From Helicobacter colisuis (lineage in GTDB: Bacteria > Campylobacterota > Campylobacteria > Campylobacterales > Helicobacteraceae): a stretch of DNA of 64,000 bases. Made by a program: the position numbers and the translations under genes. The notes below the pieces were generated by a model. The model ran no database searches. It was not told where the DNA came from and worked only from the letters and a program-made list of their open reading frames with translations. Position 1 is the first letter of the stretch; each line of letters starts with the position of its first letter. The DNA is taken from NCBI RefSeq assembly GCF_023646285.1, contig NZ_JAMOKX010000003.1:151301-215300 (forward strand). Reading direction: 5' to 3'. This document shows positions 30,552 to 40,674 of this stretch, piece by piece.

Positions 30552-31904
30552 ATGTCTAATAAAGAGTGGAACCCACAAAGTTGGAGACAAAAGATAGCGC
30601 TCCAACAGCCCATTTACAATGATTTAGAATTTTTAAAAAGCGTTGAAGAGCAATTAAGCAAATATCCTCCATTGGTTTTTGCTGGGGAAGCACAACGCTT
30701 AAAAAGTCATCTAGCTAAGGTTTCAAGAGGTGAGTCTTTTTTGCTACAAGGAGGGGATTGCGCAGAAAGCTTTGCTGACTTTAACGCTATAAGAATCAGA
30801 GATTTGTTTAAAGTGATTCTGCAAATGGCAGTAGTTTTGACTTATGCAGGGGCTTGCCCCATTGTTAAGGTGGGGCGTTTAGCAGGACAATTTGCCAAAC
30901 CAAGATCAAGTGATACAGAAACAATTAATGGAATCACTTTGCCAAGCTATCGTGGTGATATTATTAATGATATTCGATTTACAAAAGAAGCAAGGGAAGC
31001 TGATCCAATCCGAATCTTGCAAGCTTACAATCAATCTGCTGCAACTTTAAATCTCATTCGCGCTTTCGCACAAGGCGGATTGGCAGATTTAAACCAAGTG
31101 CAAAAATGGAATTTGGATTTTGTTCGTGGAGCTTCAAGTGAGCGCTATAAGGAAATGGCAGATAAAATCACTCAAGCATTAGCTTTTATGGAAGCATGTG
31201 GACTTAATTCAAGTAATACCCCAATTCTTCATGAAACTGAATTTTTTACTTCTCACGAGGCATTGTTGTTAAATTATGAAGAAGCTTTGACGCGTAGAGA
31301 TCATTTAAGTGGTAAATGGTATGATTGTTCGGCACATATGCTTTGGATTGGAGAGAGAACACGCAATCTAGATGGTGCACATTTGGAATTCTTAAAAGGT
31401 GTAGAAAATCCTGTTGGAGTAAAAATTGGACCTAATGCTACAAAAGAGGACATTTTAGGAATCTGTGAGATTTTAAACCCAAAAAATGAAGCCGGAAGAT
31501 TGAATTTTATCATCAGAATGGGAGCTAATACCATTAAAGATAAACTTCCAAAACTACTTCAATCTGTTAAGGGCGAGGGTAGGGAGATTGTATGGAGCAT
31601 TGATCCAATGCATGGAAATACAATCAAGGCTAGCAGTGGTTATAAAACGCGCACTTTTGATAGCATTTTAGAAGAAGTTAAAAGCTTTTTTGAGATTCAT
31701 AAAAGTATGGGAACTTATGCAGGTGGAGTGCATTTAGAGATGACAGGTGAAGATGTTACAGAATGTATAGGTGGTATGCAAGCTATTACTGAAGAAAATT
31801 TAGGATGTAATTATAACACACAATGCGATCCGCGTCTAAATGCTAGTCAAGCTATAGAATTGTCATTTTTGATTGCCGATGTTTTAAAGAATCGCAAAAT
31901 TTAA
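30552..31904 (+). CDS. 3-deoxy-7-phosphoheptulonate synthase, class II
   Basis: A 450-residue class II (plant-type) DAHP synthase, the first enzyme of the shikimate pathway, joining PEP and erythrose 4-phosphate. It shows [36 protein letters not shown] and [10 protein letters not shown], all typical of the class II type used in Campylobacterota. The PEP supply comes from PpsA at 14 kb. The 232-nt gap after it has only the regulator promoter. Confidence 0.95.
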   Translation: MSNKEWNPQSWRQKIALQQPIYNDLEFLKSVEEQLSKYPPLVFAGEAQRLKSHLAKVSRGESFLLQGGDCAESFADFNAIRIRDLFKVILQMAVVLTYAGACPIVKVGRLAGQFAKPRSSDTETINGITLPSYRGDIINDIRFTKEAREADPIRILQAYNQSAATLNLIRAFAQGGLADLNQVQKWNLDFVRGASSERYKEMADKITQALAFMEACGLNSSNTPILHETEFFTSHEALLLNYEEALTRRDHLSGKWYDCSAHMLWIGERTRNLDGAHLEFLKGVENPVGVKIGPNATKEDILGICEILNPKNEAGRLNFIIRMGANTIKDKLPKLLQSVKGEGREIVWSIDPMHGNTIKASSGYKTRTFDSILEEVKSFFEIHKSMGTYAGGVHLEMTGEDVTECIGGMQAITEENLGCNYNTQCDPRLNASQAIELSFLIADVLKNRKI

Positions 31905-32088
31905 GAAGCGATGCTAATCAATAAAATGAGTAGATTGGAAATTTTGTTGATTGGCAAAAGCACTTGGATTTGTGTGAGTTAGTAAAAGTTTTTGCCATAT
32001 TGGTTTGTTATCTTGGGAAAATAAGATTGGTAAAATATTTTTATTAAATTTTTATAAAAGTTTTTTTAAAAATAGCTAAATATTATGT

Positions 32089-32094
32089 TATAAT
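32089..32094 (+). promoter_or_regulatory. -10 box of the two-component operon
   Basis: TATAAT (with GT just upstream) lies 42 nt before the response-regulator start. It is the best promoter in the 232-nt gap. No convincing operator was seen. Confidence 0.55.
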
Positions 32095-32136
32095 TTTGGC
32101 AAACTTTAAAAATCTATTGAGAGATAAGGATATTAA

Positions 32137-32808
32137 ATGCGAATCTTGATTATTGAGGATGAAATCAGTCTTAATAAAACGATGACAGAGGGATTAAATG
32201 AGTTTAATTACCAAACAGATGTGGCAGAGAATCTAAAGGATGGAGAATACTTCATTAGCATTAGAAATTATGATTTGGTTTTGGCAGATTGGATGCTGCC
32301 TGATGGTAGTGGTTTAGAAATTATCAATCAAGTCAAAAGTAAATCTCCACGCACTGCTGTTGTGATTATTTCTGCTAGAGATGATGCTGAAAGTGAAGTT
32401 GAAGCGTTAAGAGCAGGTGCTGATGACTTTTTGGCAAAACCTTTTGATTTTAATGTTTTAGTAGCTAGAATTGAAGCTAGATTGAGATTTGGTGGCACAA
32501 ACTTAATTGAAATTGAAGATTTGATTATCAATCCTGATGAAGAAAAAATTACTTACAAAGGGCAAGAAATTGAACTCAAAGGGAAGCCATTTGAAGTTTT
32601 AACGCACCTTGCAAGACATAGAGATCAAATTGTCTCTAAAGAGCAGTTGTTAGATGCAATTTGGGAAGAGCCAGAATTAGTTACACCAAATGTCATTGAA
32701 GTAGCAATTAATCAGATTCGACAAAAAATGGATAAGCCTCTAGATATTGCTACAATTGAAACTGTTAGACGAAGAGGTTATAGATTTTGCTATCCCAAAG
32801 GAGCATAA
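32137..32808 (+). CDS. OmpR-type response regulator of the HsrA/CosR family with intact phospho-acceptor
   Basis: A 223-residue regulator: receiver domain (about residues 1-115) and a winged-helix DNA-binding domain (about 125-220). The DNA-binding half (KGKPFEVLTHLARHRDQIV and the following residues) is nearly identical to my memory of H. pylori HsrA and C. jejuni CosR, essential regulators of energy and oxidative-stress genes. Those two are orphans whose receivers lack the phosphorylation site. Here the acidic pocket (E7, D8, E9), the acceptor D51 in LVLADWMLPDG, and a KP motif (LAKPFDF) are present. The next gene is a histidine kinase, overlapping by 22 nt. Regulation by phosphorylation is therefore plausible. 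Confidence 0.9.
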   Translation: MRILIIEDEISLNKTMTEGLNEFNYQTDVAENLKDGEYFISIRNYDLVLADWMLPDGSGLEIINQVKSKSPRTAVVIISARDDAESEVEALRAGADDFLAKPFDFNVLVARIEARLRFGGTNLIEIEDLIINPDEEKITYKGQEIELKGKPFEVLTHLARHRDQIVSKEQLLDAIWEEPELVTPNVIEVAINQIRQKMDKPLDIATIETVRRRGYRFCYPKGA

Positions 32809-34088
32809 GAGGTGATTATACGCGACAAATTACTATTTCCTTTGTCGTACTTTTAATTGCCTTTTCATCTGCGCTTTATAATTATCTCTACTTTAAGGTT
32901 TATGATAACATTAAAAATGAATTACAAGCTAAAGTGCAACATATTTTAGCAAATAATATTAATTATTCAACAAAACAAACTTTTTACATTCAAAGCATAA
33001 ATATTTTAGAATCTTCTACGCTACAATTATCAATTATTCCACAGAAAATCACCAATATGCAGTATATAGAAGAAGAAAAATCAAAGCAAGTCTATTATTC
33101 TATTTTAAGTCCTTACAAAAATAATAAAGCCATTAAAATCACAAAAAATATCACTAAAGAAAAGAATTTCCTAGATTATTTATTTAATGCGATAATTCTT
33201 TTGGGTTTTTTTGCTTTAATCTTGATTTTGCTTTTTGCTTTAGCGTTTTCTAGTATCCTTTATAAGCCTATTCAAAAGCTTTCATTTACCTTGCAAAGAA
33301 TTAAAGAAAATGACCTTGAATTGCTTGATAGCAAAGAGCTTCCTTTGGAATTTCATCCTTTAGTTCTCTCTGTGAATAATCTTTTGGAGCGAATCAAGAA
33401 TTACCTCGGCAGCCAAAAACAGCTTTTTATCGGTATTGCTCATGAGTTAAAAACTCCATTAGCGGTTATGAAAACTAAATGTGAAGTTACTTTGATTAAA
33501 GAAAGAGAAAAAAGCGCCTATATTGAAGCTTTAAAAGAGAATATTCATAGTATTAATGAAGCCAATGCAATTATTAAAACACTTTTGGATTTAGGAAGAC
33601 AAGAGAGTGCCCAGTTTGAAAAATCAAGCCTAGTAGATGTCAATAAAATACTAAAAAATATTGCCAATAATTTTCAAATTTTAAGCAAAAAAGAGGGTAA
33701 AAAATTTTTAGTGGAGATTCCACAAGAAGAAATAATGATTACTTTAAAACCAACGCTTTTAATGCAAATTGTGCAGAATTTTTTGCAAAATGCTTTTAAA
33801 TTCACGCCCCAAGGCAAAAGTGTGTTGTTAAAAAGTAATTTTGATAATGAAGTTTTAAAAATTATTGTGATTGATGAGGGTTGTGGGATTGATTCAGAAT
33901 TAGATGATATTTATGCACCATTTAGGAGAGCGGGTAATAAAAGTGGTGCTGGACTTGGATTGTTTTTGGCTAAAAATGCAGCCAATACGCTAGGTGGAAG
34001 TATTTCGTTACAGAATCGCTTAGATAGACAGGGTAGTATTGCCACTTTTGAATTAAGAATAAGTAAATCTTGGAACAGAAATTGCTAA
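32787..34088 (+). CDS. Sensor histidine kinase
   Basis: A 433-residue membrane kinase: two membrane helices (about residues 17-35 and 133-156) around a short periplasmic sensor, a HAMP-like linker, and the kinase core. The phospho-acceptor is H219 in IAHELKTPLAV; the N box (QNFLQNAFKFTPQG), G1 (IDEGCGI), F box and G2 (GAGLGLFLAK) are intact. The start is a TTG within the end of the regulator gene, with AAGAGG about eight bases upstream; no better start exists in frame before the first helix. The signal sensed is unknown. Confidence 0.9.
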   Translation: MLSQRSIRGDYTRQITISFVVLLIAFSSALYNYLYFKVYDNIKNELQAKVQHILANNINYSTKQTFYIQSINILESSTLQLSIIPQKITNMQYIEEEKSKQVYYSILSPYKNNKAIKITKNITKEKNFLDYLFNAIILLGFFALILILLFALAFSSILYKPIQKLSFTLQRIKENDLELLDSKELPLEFHPLVLSVNNLLERIKNYLGSQKQLFIGIAHELKTPLAVMKTKCEVTLIKEREKSAYIEALKENIHSINEANAIIKTLLDLGRQESAQFEKSSLVDVNKILKNIANNFQILSKKEGKKFLVEIPQEEIMITLKPTLLMQIVQNFLQNAFKFTPQGKSVLLKSNFDNEVLKIIVIDEGCGIDSELDDIYAPFRRAGNKSGAGLGLFLAKNAANTLGGSISLQNRLDRQGSIATFELRISKSWNRNC

Positions 34089-34114
34089 ATATCTTGTGAA
34101 AACAAGGAGTGTTT

Positions 34115-34852
34115 ATGCGATGGATTATTTTATGTTTTTTTATTACCTTAGCTTTTGGGGCACCAAAGGTTGAATTTAAAAATTCTTGTGTCCCTCTCTC
34201 TCAATTTTCCAATGCTCAAAAAGAAATATTATTCCGCGCTTATTTGGCGGGTAAAAATGATGGGTTTGGTTATACGCTTGCAGCAATTGCGTGGCAAGAA
34301 TCTTGTGCTGGAGAATATAAAATGAATTTTCAAGATCCAAGCGCAGGGATATTTCATGCCTATATTCCTGGTGTTATTAATCGCTATCCTAAATTAAAAC
34401 AAAATGGTTTCACGCAAAATATGGTTGGTGCAATGTTGGTTGAAGATGATGAATTTGCTACGCAAATTGCCATTTCAGAATTAAAATTCTGGGAGAAACA
34501 ACACAAAGGAAATTGGCGTAACATTATTAAATCTTATAATAAAGGCTATAGCTGGCAAAAAAATCAACACGCTAATTTCCAAGCAGAAAAATATTATCAA
34601 AATATTACAGCTAAAGTAAAACAACTCCAAAAATATTTTCATTTTGATTTTGTCTATGAGGCTGCCACTACTCAAAAAAGTAATTTAGAACGCCCTAGTA
34701 AAAGTGAAAAAATGGGTGAATATTATGCCAATGCCTCAAAAGAAAGTGATTTTATGCTTTTACCTATTTATCAAAGAGACAATGAATTTGCAAGTCCTCT
34801 AAAGCAGAAAAAAACTATTATTCAAGATTTTGAGTTAATGGAGAGCTATTAA
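34115..34852 (+). CDS. Exported lytic transglycosylase-like (SLT) protein
   Basis: A 245-residue protein with a signal peptide (WIILCFFITLAFG). The following domain has the SLT/lysozyme-like pattern: the likely catalytic Glu in AAIAWQESC, then SAGIFHAY and the SYNKGYSWQ block. These enzymes cut peptidoglycan glycan chains. The open frame includes a GTG two codons upstream, but the ATG at 34115 is six bases after AAGGA. The tail after residue 190 is polar and probably disordered. It begins 26 nt after the kinase, so may share its transcript. Confidence 0.75.
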   Translation: MRWIILCFFITLAFGAPKVEFKNSCVPLSQFSNAQKEILFRAYLAGKNDGFGYTLAAIAWQESCAGEYKMNFQDPSAGIFHAYIPGVINRYPKLKQNGFTQNMVGAMLVEDDEFATQIAISELKFWEKQHKGNWRNIIKSYNKGYSWQKNQHANFQAEKYYQNITAKVKQLQKYFHFDFVYEAATTQKSNLERPSKSEKMGEYYANASKESDFMLLPIYQRDNEFASPLKQKKTIIQDFELMESY

Positions 34853-34869
34853 GAATATGTCGGTTATAT

Positions 34870-35649
34870 TTATTTGATTGTCTGAAGCCATAAGTCTGCT
34901 GTTTTCTTGAGCTTTTCTAAATTATCGCTCGCATAAAATGTAACTTTTGAATGGGTTTTAGAAGTTTGTAGTGTGTATTTTGTTTTAAGATATTCCATAA
35001 TCGCAATCCCTGAATGAATTAAAATTGATTTTTCAAGCTTGGGGAATTGATTTTGAAAATAATTGGCAATTGCTTTAGAAATTAATGGAAAATGTGTGCA
35101 ACCAAGAATGATTGCATCGGGCTTTTCTATGTAGTCTTTAAAATAATACTCCATAACTGATTCTAAAATTTTCCCATCAAAAATCCCTTCTTCTACAAGT
35201 GGAACAAAAAGACTTGTTGCAAGTCCATTTATACAAGAATAACCTTGATCTTTGAGTAGTGTTTGATAAAGTTGGCTTTGAATTGTGGCTTTTGTGCCAA
35301 GCACAAGAATCTTGGCATTTTTATTTTGTAGATTATTAGTTAATGCTAAAACTCCCGGTTCAATAACGCCAATAATTGGATAATCTGTGGCTTTTTGCAT
35401 CGCCCCTAAACCATGAGCACTAATGGTATTACAAGCTACAACAAGCAAATCCAATTTAAATTGTTTGAAAAAATCTAGAGCTTCTAGGGAGTATTGTATG
35501 ATAGTTTCTTTACTTCTTGTCCCATAAGGCACTCTAGCAGTGTCGCCATAGTAGATAATTTCATCAAAAGCTTTGGAATCAATGAGATTTCCAAGAACGC
35601 TAATGCCACCCACTCCGCTATCAAAAACTCCAATTCTCTTTGGAATCAT
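34870..35649 (-). CDS. murI: Glutamate racemase
   Basis: A 259-residue enzyme making D-glutamate for peptidoglycan. The two catalytic cysteines are C73 (VVACNTISA) and C184 (LGCTHFPL); the N-terminal FDSGVGGISVL block is typical. The gene begins 2 nt after the rho stop, a pairing I recall from H. pylori, and is probably co-transcribed with it. Confidence 0.95.
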   Translation of the reverse strand: MIPKRIGVFDSGVGGISVLGNLIDSKAFDEIIYYGDTARVPYGTRSKETIIQYSLEALDFFKQFKLDLLVVACNTISAHGLGAMQKATDYPIIGVIEPGVLALTNNLQNKNAKILVLGTKATIQSQLYQTLLKDQGYSCINGLATSLFVPLVEEGIFDGKILESVMEYYFKDYIEKPDAIILGCTHFPLISKAIANYFQNQFPKLEKSILIHSGIAIMEYLKTKYTLQTSKTHSKVTFYASDNLEKLKKTADLWLQTIK

Positions 35650-35651
35650 TT

Positions 35652-36968
35652 TTAATCCTTAGCGCTATCATTCATCATATTTAAAAATTCTTCATTATCT
35701 TTGGACTTTTGCATTTGTGAGTAAAGGAAAGTTAAGGCATCAATTTCATTATTCATTTGATGAATGGCATTGCGCAAAACCCATACTTTTTGAAGTTTGT
35801 CGTGTCCTAATAACAATTCCTCTTTTCTTGTTCCGCTTTTTAAAATATCCATAGCTGGATAGATTCTGCGCTCTGCAATATGTCTAGCAAGAACAATCTC
35901 ACTATTGCCTGTTCCCTTAAATTCCTCAAAAATTACTTCATCCATTCTTGAACCTGTCTCAATCAATGCAGTTGCAATAATAGTAAGAGATCCACCTTGT
36001 TCGATATTTCTTGCAGCACCAAAGAAGCGCTTTGGTTTGTGTAATGCGTTGGCATCTACTCCACCACTTAGCACCTTTCCGCTACTTGGAGTTGCAGTAT
36101 TATAAGCTCTTGCAAGGCGCGTAATTGAATCAAGTAAAATCACGACATCTTTGCCCATTTCTACCATTCTCTTGGCTTTTTCGACGACTAGTTCAGCCAC
36201 GCGAGTGTGATTGTTAGCAGGCATATCAAAAGTAGAGCTATACACTTCACCCTTTACACTTCTTTCCATATCAGTAACTTCTTCAGGTCTTTCATCAACA
36301 AGCAAGACAATGAGTTCTATTTCGGGATGATTTTTTGTAATTCCATAAGCAAGTTCTTTCATTAGCTCTGTTTTACCAGTTCTTGGAGGTGCAACAATCA
36401 AAGCGCGTTGCCCTTTTCCAATAGGTGCAAAGAGATCCAGCATTCTTCCTGTGATTTTAAAGCTATTGTATTCAAGTCTGATTTGTTCTGTAGGGAAAAG
36501 TGGGGTGAGATTGTCGAACAAAGGACGATTCTTCATCTCTTCAGGAGATTGATAATTAATGGCTTCTACTTTTAAAAGCGCATAATACCTTTCTTGATCT
36601 TTTGGGGAGCGCACTTGCCCTGTTACAATATCTCCATTTCTTAGTGCAAAGCGCCGAATCTGCGTGCTACTCACATAAGCATCATTTTGAGATCCCGAGA
36701 AGTTTTCATCAATGGCACGTAAAAATCCATAACCTTCGCCTGTGATCTCTAAAATCCCAGTAAAGAGAATAAAACCACCTTGACTAACTTGGGTTTTTAG
36801 AATCTCAAAAATTAAGTCCTGTCGCAAAAATTCTTGAGGATTTTCAATTCCAAGTGATTTTGCAATTTCTGCGAGTTTATTGATAGGCTTAGCCCTTAAA
36901 TCTTCAATGGTATAGCCTTCAACGGGAGTGTGAGTTCTCATTTTTTGATCTTTTTTGTTTTGAGACAT
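35652..36968 (-). CDS. rho: Transcription termination factor Rho
   Basis: A 438-residue hexameric RNA helicase. It has an N-terminal SAP-like/Rho_N segment (about residues 18-60), an RNA-binding cold-shock domain with GYGFLR (79-84), Walker A APPRTGKT (193-200), and [14 protein letters not shown]. Length is typical. The upstream gap of about 195 nt to the next gene holds no visible gene and only weak inverted repeats. Confidence 0.97.
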   Translation of the reverse strand: MSQNKKDQKMRTHTPVEGYTIEDLRAKPINKLAEIAKSLGIENPQEFLRQDLIFEILKTQVSQGGFILFTGILEITGEGYGFLRAIDENFSGSQNDAYVSSTQIRRFALRNGDIVTGQVRSPKDQERYYALLKVEAINYQSPEEMKNRPLFDNLTPLFPTEQIRLEYNSFKITGRMLDLFAPIGKGQRALIVAPPRTGKTELMKELAYGITKNHPEIELIVLLVDERPEEVTDMERSVKGEVYSSTFDMPANNHTRVAELVVEKAKRMVEMGKDVVILLDSITRLARAYNTATPSSGKVLSGGVDANALHKPKRFFGAARNIEQGGSLTIIATALIETGSRMDEVIFEEFKGTGNSEIVLARHIAERRIYPAMDILKSGTRKEELLLGHDKLQKVWVLRNAIHQMNNEIDALTFLYSQMQKSKDNEEFLNMMNDSAKD

Positions 36969-37164
36969 TTAAAACCTTTATTAAATGCAAAAACTTTGCA
37001 AATTTCAGCAATTTTAAAGATAAAGTGGGGATTAAAGTAATTCTTGGGTTTCCCTTAAAATGTAGTTTTCAAAGTTTTGCAGAAATGAAATTTAGATAGA
37101 GAATTTTATTCTAAAAGCTAAGAGTTGTCAAGATAGAATCTTATCTTTTAATGCTAGATTTGAT

Positions 37165-37767
37165 TTATAAAAGTGGCAATATGGTTTGAAAGCTAGAATA
37201 AAGCAACCAAATTCCAAAGCATAGAAAAATAATACTACAAATTTTATCAATTTTATCAAAAAGGGTATTGGTAATAAAGCGCCTAAAAAATGTCCCCACA
37301 AGAATCACGCTAAAAAAAGCCAAGGAAAGTGCAGATAAAAGAATAATAAAGCTAACTTCTAAATTATTTTGAATAAAGGGCGAGATGATAGTGGCAAAAA
37401 ATAAAAAGGCTTTAGGATTAGAAAGATTAATCAATAAGCCCTTTAAATAAAGTGAAAAACTTTTTTGTTGGCTTTGGGAAAAATTAATGTGATTTTTGCT
37501 CTTTTTAAATAAAAGATAAGCAAGATAGATGAGATAGATTCCGCCAATACTGCTGAGTGCAACTTGAATAAATGGGCTATTAAAATAGCTTGTAAATCCC
37601 AAATAAATTAAACCTAAAAAAATCAACCAACCGCTAAAGATTCCTAATAAACTAATCATCCCTTGCTTAAAACCCAAGGCAAGGGTGTTTCGTAAAACAA
37701 ATAAAATGTCAGGTCCTGGGATTAATGCAGCTGTAAAACCAAGGACAAAAAGCAGAGCTAATTCCAT
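37165..37767 (-). CDS. LysE/RhtB-family amino acid exporter
   Basis: A 200-residue membrane protein with about six hydrophobic segments and the LysE-family N-terminal ALIPGPDILFVLRNTLALG block and the later NLSNPKAFLFF block. Members export basic or neutral amino acids or homoserine. The substrate is not predictable. It follows pyrB by 16 nt and is probably co-transcribed. Confidence 0.85.
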   Translation of the reverse strand: MELALLFVLGFTAALIPGPDILFVLRNTLALGFKQGMISLLGIFSGWLIFLGLIYLGFTSYFNSPFIQVALSSIGGIYLIYLAYLLFKKSKNHINFSQSQQKSFSLYLKGLLINLSNPKAFLFFATIISPFIQNNLEVSFIILLSALSLAFFSVILVGTFFRRFITNTLFDKIDKICSIIFLCFGIWLLYSSFQTILPLL

Positions 37768-37783
37768 AAAATTTCCAAATATT

Positions 37784-38695
37784 TTAAAAATAGGGAAAAT
37801 TTTGGACTTTTGGTGTGTTGCTTTGAGTGATAAGTGTTTCTAAGACAGCCATTCTTATTGCCACTCCATGAGTAACTTGTTCTAAGACTTTGCAACGCGG
37901 ATCTTTTAGCATTTCATCACTAATATCAATATTACGATGAACTGGTCCTGGATGAAGCAAAATAATATCTCGCTCACCTAACATTTCTCTGGTGATACAA
38001 TAATCATTAGCGTAGTCTTTTAAACTAGAATAAACGGGCAGATTGTGTCGTTCTGTTTGTGTCCTTAGGCTCATAACCGCATCAACCTCATCAATAACCT
38101 CTTTTAAATAAAGATGGTGCCTTAACTGATTTTTAGGGATAAAATGGGGTGGTCCTATTAGAATTACTTCCATGCCAAAACGACTTAAAAGCTCGATGTT
38201 GCTATTAGCAACGCGCGAACTTTTAATGTCTCCTACAATCGCGATTTTTTTTTCCTCTAAATTGCCCAAATGTTTTTTGAGTGTTAATAGATCCAAAAGA
38301 GCTTGAGTGGGATGAGCGTGTGCGCCATCACCTCCATTAACAATACTGCAAGAAACATAGCGTGAAAGAATATTTGGAACTCCTGAGCTTTTATGTCGCA
38401 CAACAATAGCACTAGGACTCATTGCATTAAGATTGGCAGCGGTATCAAAAAGTGTCTCGCCCTTTGAAGTGGAGCTTCTTGAGACATCAAGTCTAACAAC
38501 GCTACCGCCAAGTCTTTTGGTAGCAACTTCAAAGCTAGAAAGTGTGCGGGTGGAGTTTTCAAAAAAAATTGTGATAATAATATGATCTTTTAGAGTATTT
38601 CTCATTTTACCATCTAAAAATTGTTCGGCTAAATCCAAAATTTTTTGTATTTCTTGTTTGCTAAAATCAGTAGTTTCAATCAAATGTCGTGGCAT
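37784..38695 (-). CDS. pyrB: Aspartate carbamoyltransferase catalytic subunit
   Basis: A 303-residue enzyme making carbamoyl-aspartate in pyrimidine synthesis. The carbamoyl-phosphate site is [13 protein letters not shown], with the [11 protein letters not shown] and LHPGPVHRN blocks intact. AAGGA lies seven bases before the ATG. No pyrI regulatory subunit is next to it; a LysE exporter follows. Confidence 0.95.
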   Translation of the reverse strand: MPRHLIETTDFSKQEIQKILDLAEQFLDGKMRNTLKDHIIITIFFENSTRTLSSFEVATKRLGGSVVRLDVSRSSTSKGETLFDTAANLNAMSPSAIVVRHKSSGVPNILSRYVSCSIVNGGDGAHAHPTQALLDLLTLKKHLGNLEEKKIAIVGDIKSSRVANSNIELLSRFGMEVILIGPPHFIPKNQLRHHLYLKEVIDEVDAVMSLRTQTERHNLPVYSSLKDYANDYCITREMLGERDIILLHPGPVHRNIDISDEMLKDPRCKVLEQVTHGVAIRMAVLETLITQSNTPKVQNFPYF

Positions 38696-38849
38696 TCTTA
38701 CATCCTTGAAAAAAAGAAATTGGATTGTAGCTTTTAAACTTAAAAATATAGGCTAGATTTTAACTTTAATTTCCTTTAAACTTCCTTTGTTTTATGGGTT
38801 ATTTTATGATAGAATCCGCTCAAAATATTTGACTTTAGGGTTTATTTGT

Positions 38850-40181
38850 ATGAATATTGCGGTAATTGGGACAGGTTATGTTGGGCTTGTAAGTGGGACT
38901 TGTTTTGCTGAAATGGGAAATAAAGTGTATTGTGTTGATGCTATAGAATCAAAAATTAAAGGCTTGAAACAAGGCAAGATTCCCATTTATGAACCTGGAT
39001 TAGAAGAACTTGTGATAAAAAATTATCAAAGTGAAAATTTACATTTTACCACTTCTGTGTGTGAAGCTCTAAAAAGTGCTGAAATTGTCTTTATTGCTGT
39101 TGGGACACCTATGGGTGAAGATGGTAGCGCGGATTTGCACTTTGTAATGGAAGTGGCAAAACAAATTGGGCAAACTATGCAAAAGCCATTGATTGTGGTT
39201 AATAAATCAACTGTACCTGTAGGAACGGCACAAAAAATTAAAAGTATTATTACAGAAGCACTCCAAGAGCGAAATTTGGAAATAAACTTCAGCGTGGCAA
39301 GCAATCCTGAATTTCTTAAAGAAGGTGATGCTATTAATGATTTTTTAAAGCCTGATAGAGTGATTATTGGAGTAGAAGATTCTTGGAGTAAAGAGATATT
39401 AAAAGAGCTTTATGCACCTTTTAGTAGAAATCATGATCGATTGATTATTATGGATATTAGGAGTGCTGAAATGACAAAATACGCTGCTAATGCAATGTTA
39501 GCTACTAAAATTAGCTTTATGAATGAAATTGCTAATATTTGCGAAGCAGTGGGTGCTAATGTCAATGAAGTGCGAGTGGGGATTGGCAGTGATAAGCGCA
39601 TTGGATATAGCTTTATTTACCCTGGTTGTGGTTATGGTGGAAGTTGTTTTCCTAAAGATGTAAAAGCTTTAAGCAAGATTGCTTATGATGCAGGAATAAA
39701 TCCTAGAATTATCAATGCAGTAGAGCAGGTTAATTTAAAGCAAAAAAAGATATTGGGTGATAAAATTATTAAGCATTTTGGCGAGGATTTAAGTGATAAA
39801 AGTTTTGGAATCTGGGGGCTTAGCTTTAAGCCTGAAACTGACGATATGAGAGAAGCTACTTCGCTTGTATTGATTAATGAGTTAATTGCGCGTGGAGCGA
39901 TTGTTAAAGTATATGATCCAAAAGCAATGGAAGAAGCAAAGAATTTTTATTTCAAAGATACACCTAATCTTTTATATGCTAAAAACAAATACGATGCTTT
40001 AGACTCTTGTGATGCTTTGGTGTTAGTTACAGAGTGGAAAGAATTTAGAAGTCCTGATTTTCTGGAAATTAAGCAGCGATTAAAAGAAGCAATTATCTTT
40101 GATGGCAGAAATCAATATAATGCTAAAAGGCTTAAAGAGTTGGGATTTATTTATTATGAGATTGGAGTGAAACAATGTTAA
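38850..40181 (+). CDS. UDP-glucose 6-dehydrogenase
   Basis: A 443-residue UDP-glucose/GDP-mannose dehydrogenase. It oxidises the sugar nucleotide twice with NAD to a uronic acid. The N-terminal MNIAVIGTGYVGL binds NAD, the active-site cysteine is C266 in YPGCGYGGSCFPKD, and the C-terminal WGLSFKPETDDMRE is typical. The open frame runs 21 codons further upstream, but the ATG at 38850 begins the Rossmann fold directly. The product would feed surface polysaccharide or LPS. Its stop overlaps the following lipoprotein gene by 7 nt. Confidence 0.92.
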   Translation: MNIAVIGTGYVGLVSGTCFAEMGNKVYCVDAIESKIKGLKQGKIPIYEPGLEELVIKNYQSENLHFTTSVCEALKSAEIVFIAVGTPMGEDGSADLHFVMEVAKQIGQTMQKPLIVVNKSTVPVGTAQKIKSIITEALQERNLEINFSVASNPEFLKEGDAINDFLKPDRVIIGVEDSWSKEILKELYAPFSRNHDRLIIMDIRSAEMTKYAANAMLATKISFMNEIANICEAVGANVNEVRVGIGSDKRIGYSFIYPGCGYGGSCFPKDVKALSKIAYDAGINPRIINAVEQVNLKQKKILGDKIIKHFGEDLSDKSFGIWGLSFKPETDDMREATSLVLINELIARGAIVKVYDPKAMEEAKNFYFKDTPNLLYAKNKYDALDSCDALVLVTEWKEFRSPDFLEIKQRLKEAIIFDGRNQYNAKRLKELGFIYYEIGVKQC

Positions 40182-40672
40182 AGGGAATGCTGTTTTTTGT
40201 GGTTTTGTTGTTTTTTGGGTGTGAAGCCAAAAAGAGCGGTTTGATACCCGAAAAATTAGAAGAATCTTATATACAAGCCACAAGAAAAACAGAGTTAATC
40301 GCCAAGGGAAACACTCAAGTGGTGGTTATCGCAACACATTTAAATGAATATGATTCTCAAAAATATTCAAGAGATGAGGGAGAAGTTTTCTTTTTGGATA
40401 TTTATGAAGCCAATGGTAAAAGAAATATTTTAAAAAATGGTTATGAATTAACATTAAATAATGGCGTGAAACCTACAAAAATTATTCAATTAAAAAAAAA
40501 GGACTTAGAGGGATTAATATTGCAAAATGCAACGCAATGGGGGGAATATTATCGTATAGAGTTTCCAAAGCAAGATAAACGCACACAAGATAGATTAATG
40601 CTTATCTTATCTCACAAAGATTTTGGAGAAAATACATTAAGATTTGGTTTTAAAAAAATCACAAGACCTTAA
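40175..40672 (+). CDS. Small lipoprotein of unknown function
   Basis: A 165-residue protein with a signal peptide and lipobox VLLFFGC (lipidated C16). The mature part is mixed beta and helix with no recognised domain. It overlaps the end of the UDP-glucose dehydrogenase gene and is 2 nt before tlyA, so it is translated within that transcript. The function is unknown; nothing ties it to sugar metabolism except position. Confidence 0.7.
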   Translation: MLKGMLFFVVLLFFGCEAKKSGLIPEKLEESYIQATRKTELIAKGNTQVVVIATHLNEYDSQKYSRDEGEVFFLDIYEANGKRNILKNGYELTLNNGVKPTKIIQLKKKDLEGLILQNATQWGEYYRIEFPKQDKRTQDRLMLILSHKDFGENTLRFGFKKITRP

Positions 40673-40674
40673 AC

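Noticed and set aside
31905..32136. A small RNA or tRNA gene in the 232-nt gap before the response regulator
   Set aside because: No cloverleaf, no strong stem or terminator found; only a TATAAT box close to the regulator gene.
36969..37164. A hidden gene or RNA in the gap upstream of rho
   Set aside because: Only short AT-rich inverted repeats are present; no frame with a start and ribosome site and no recognisable RNA fold.
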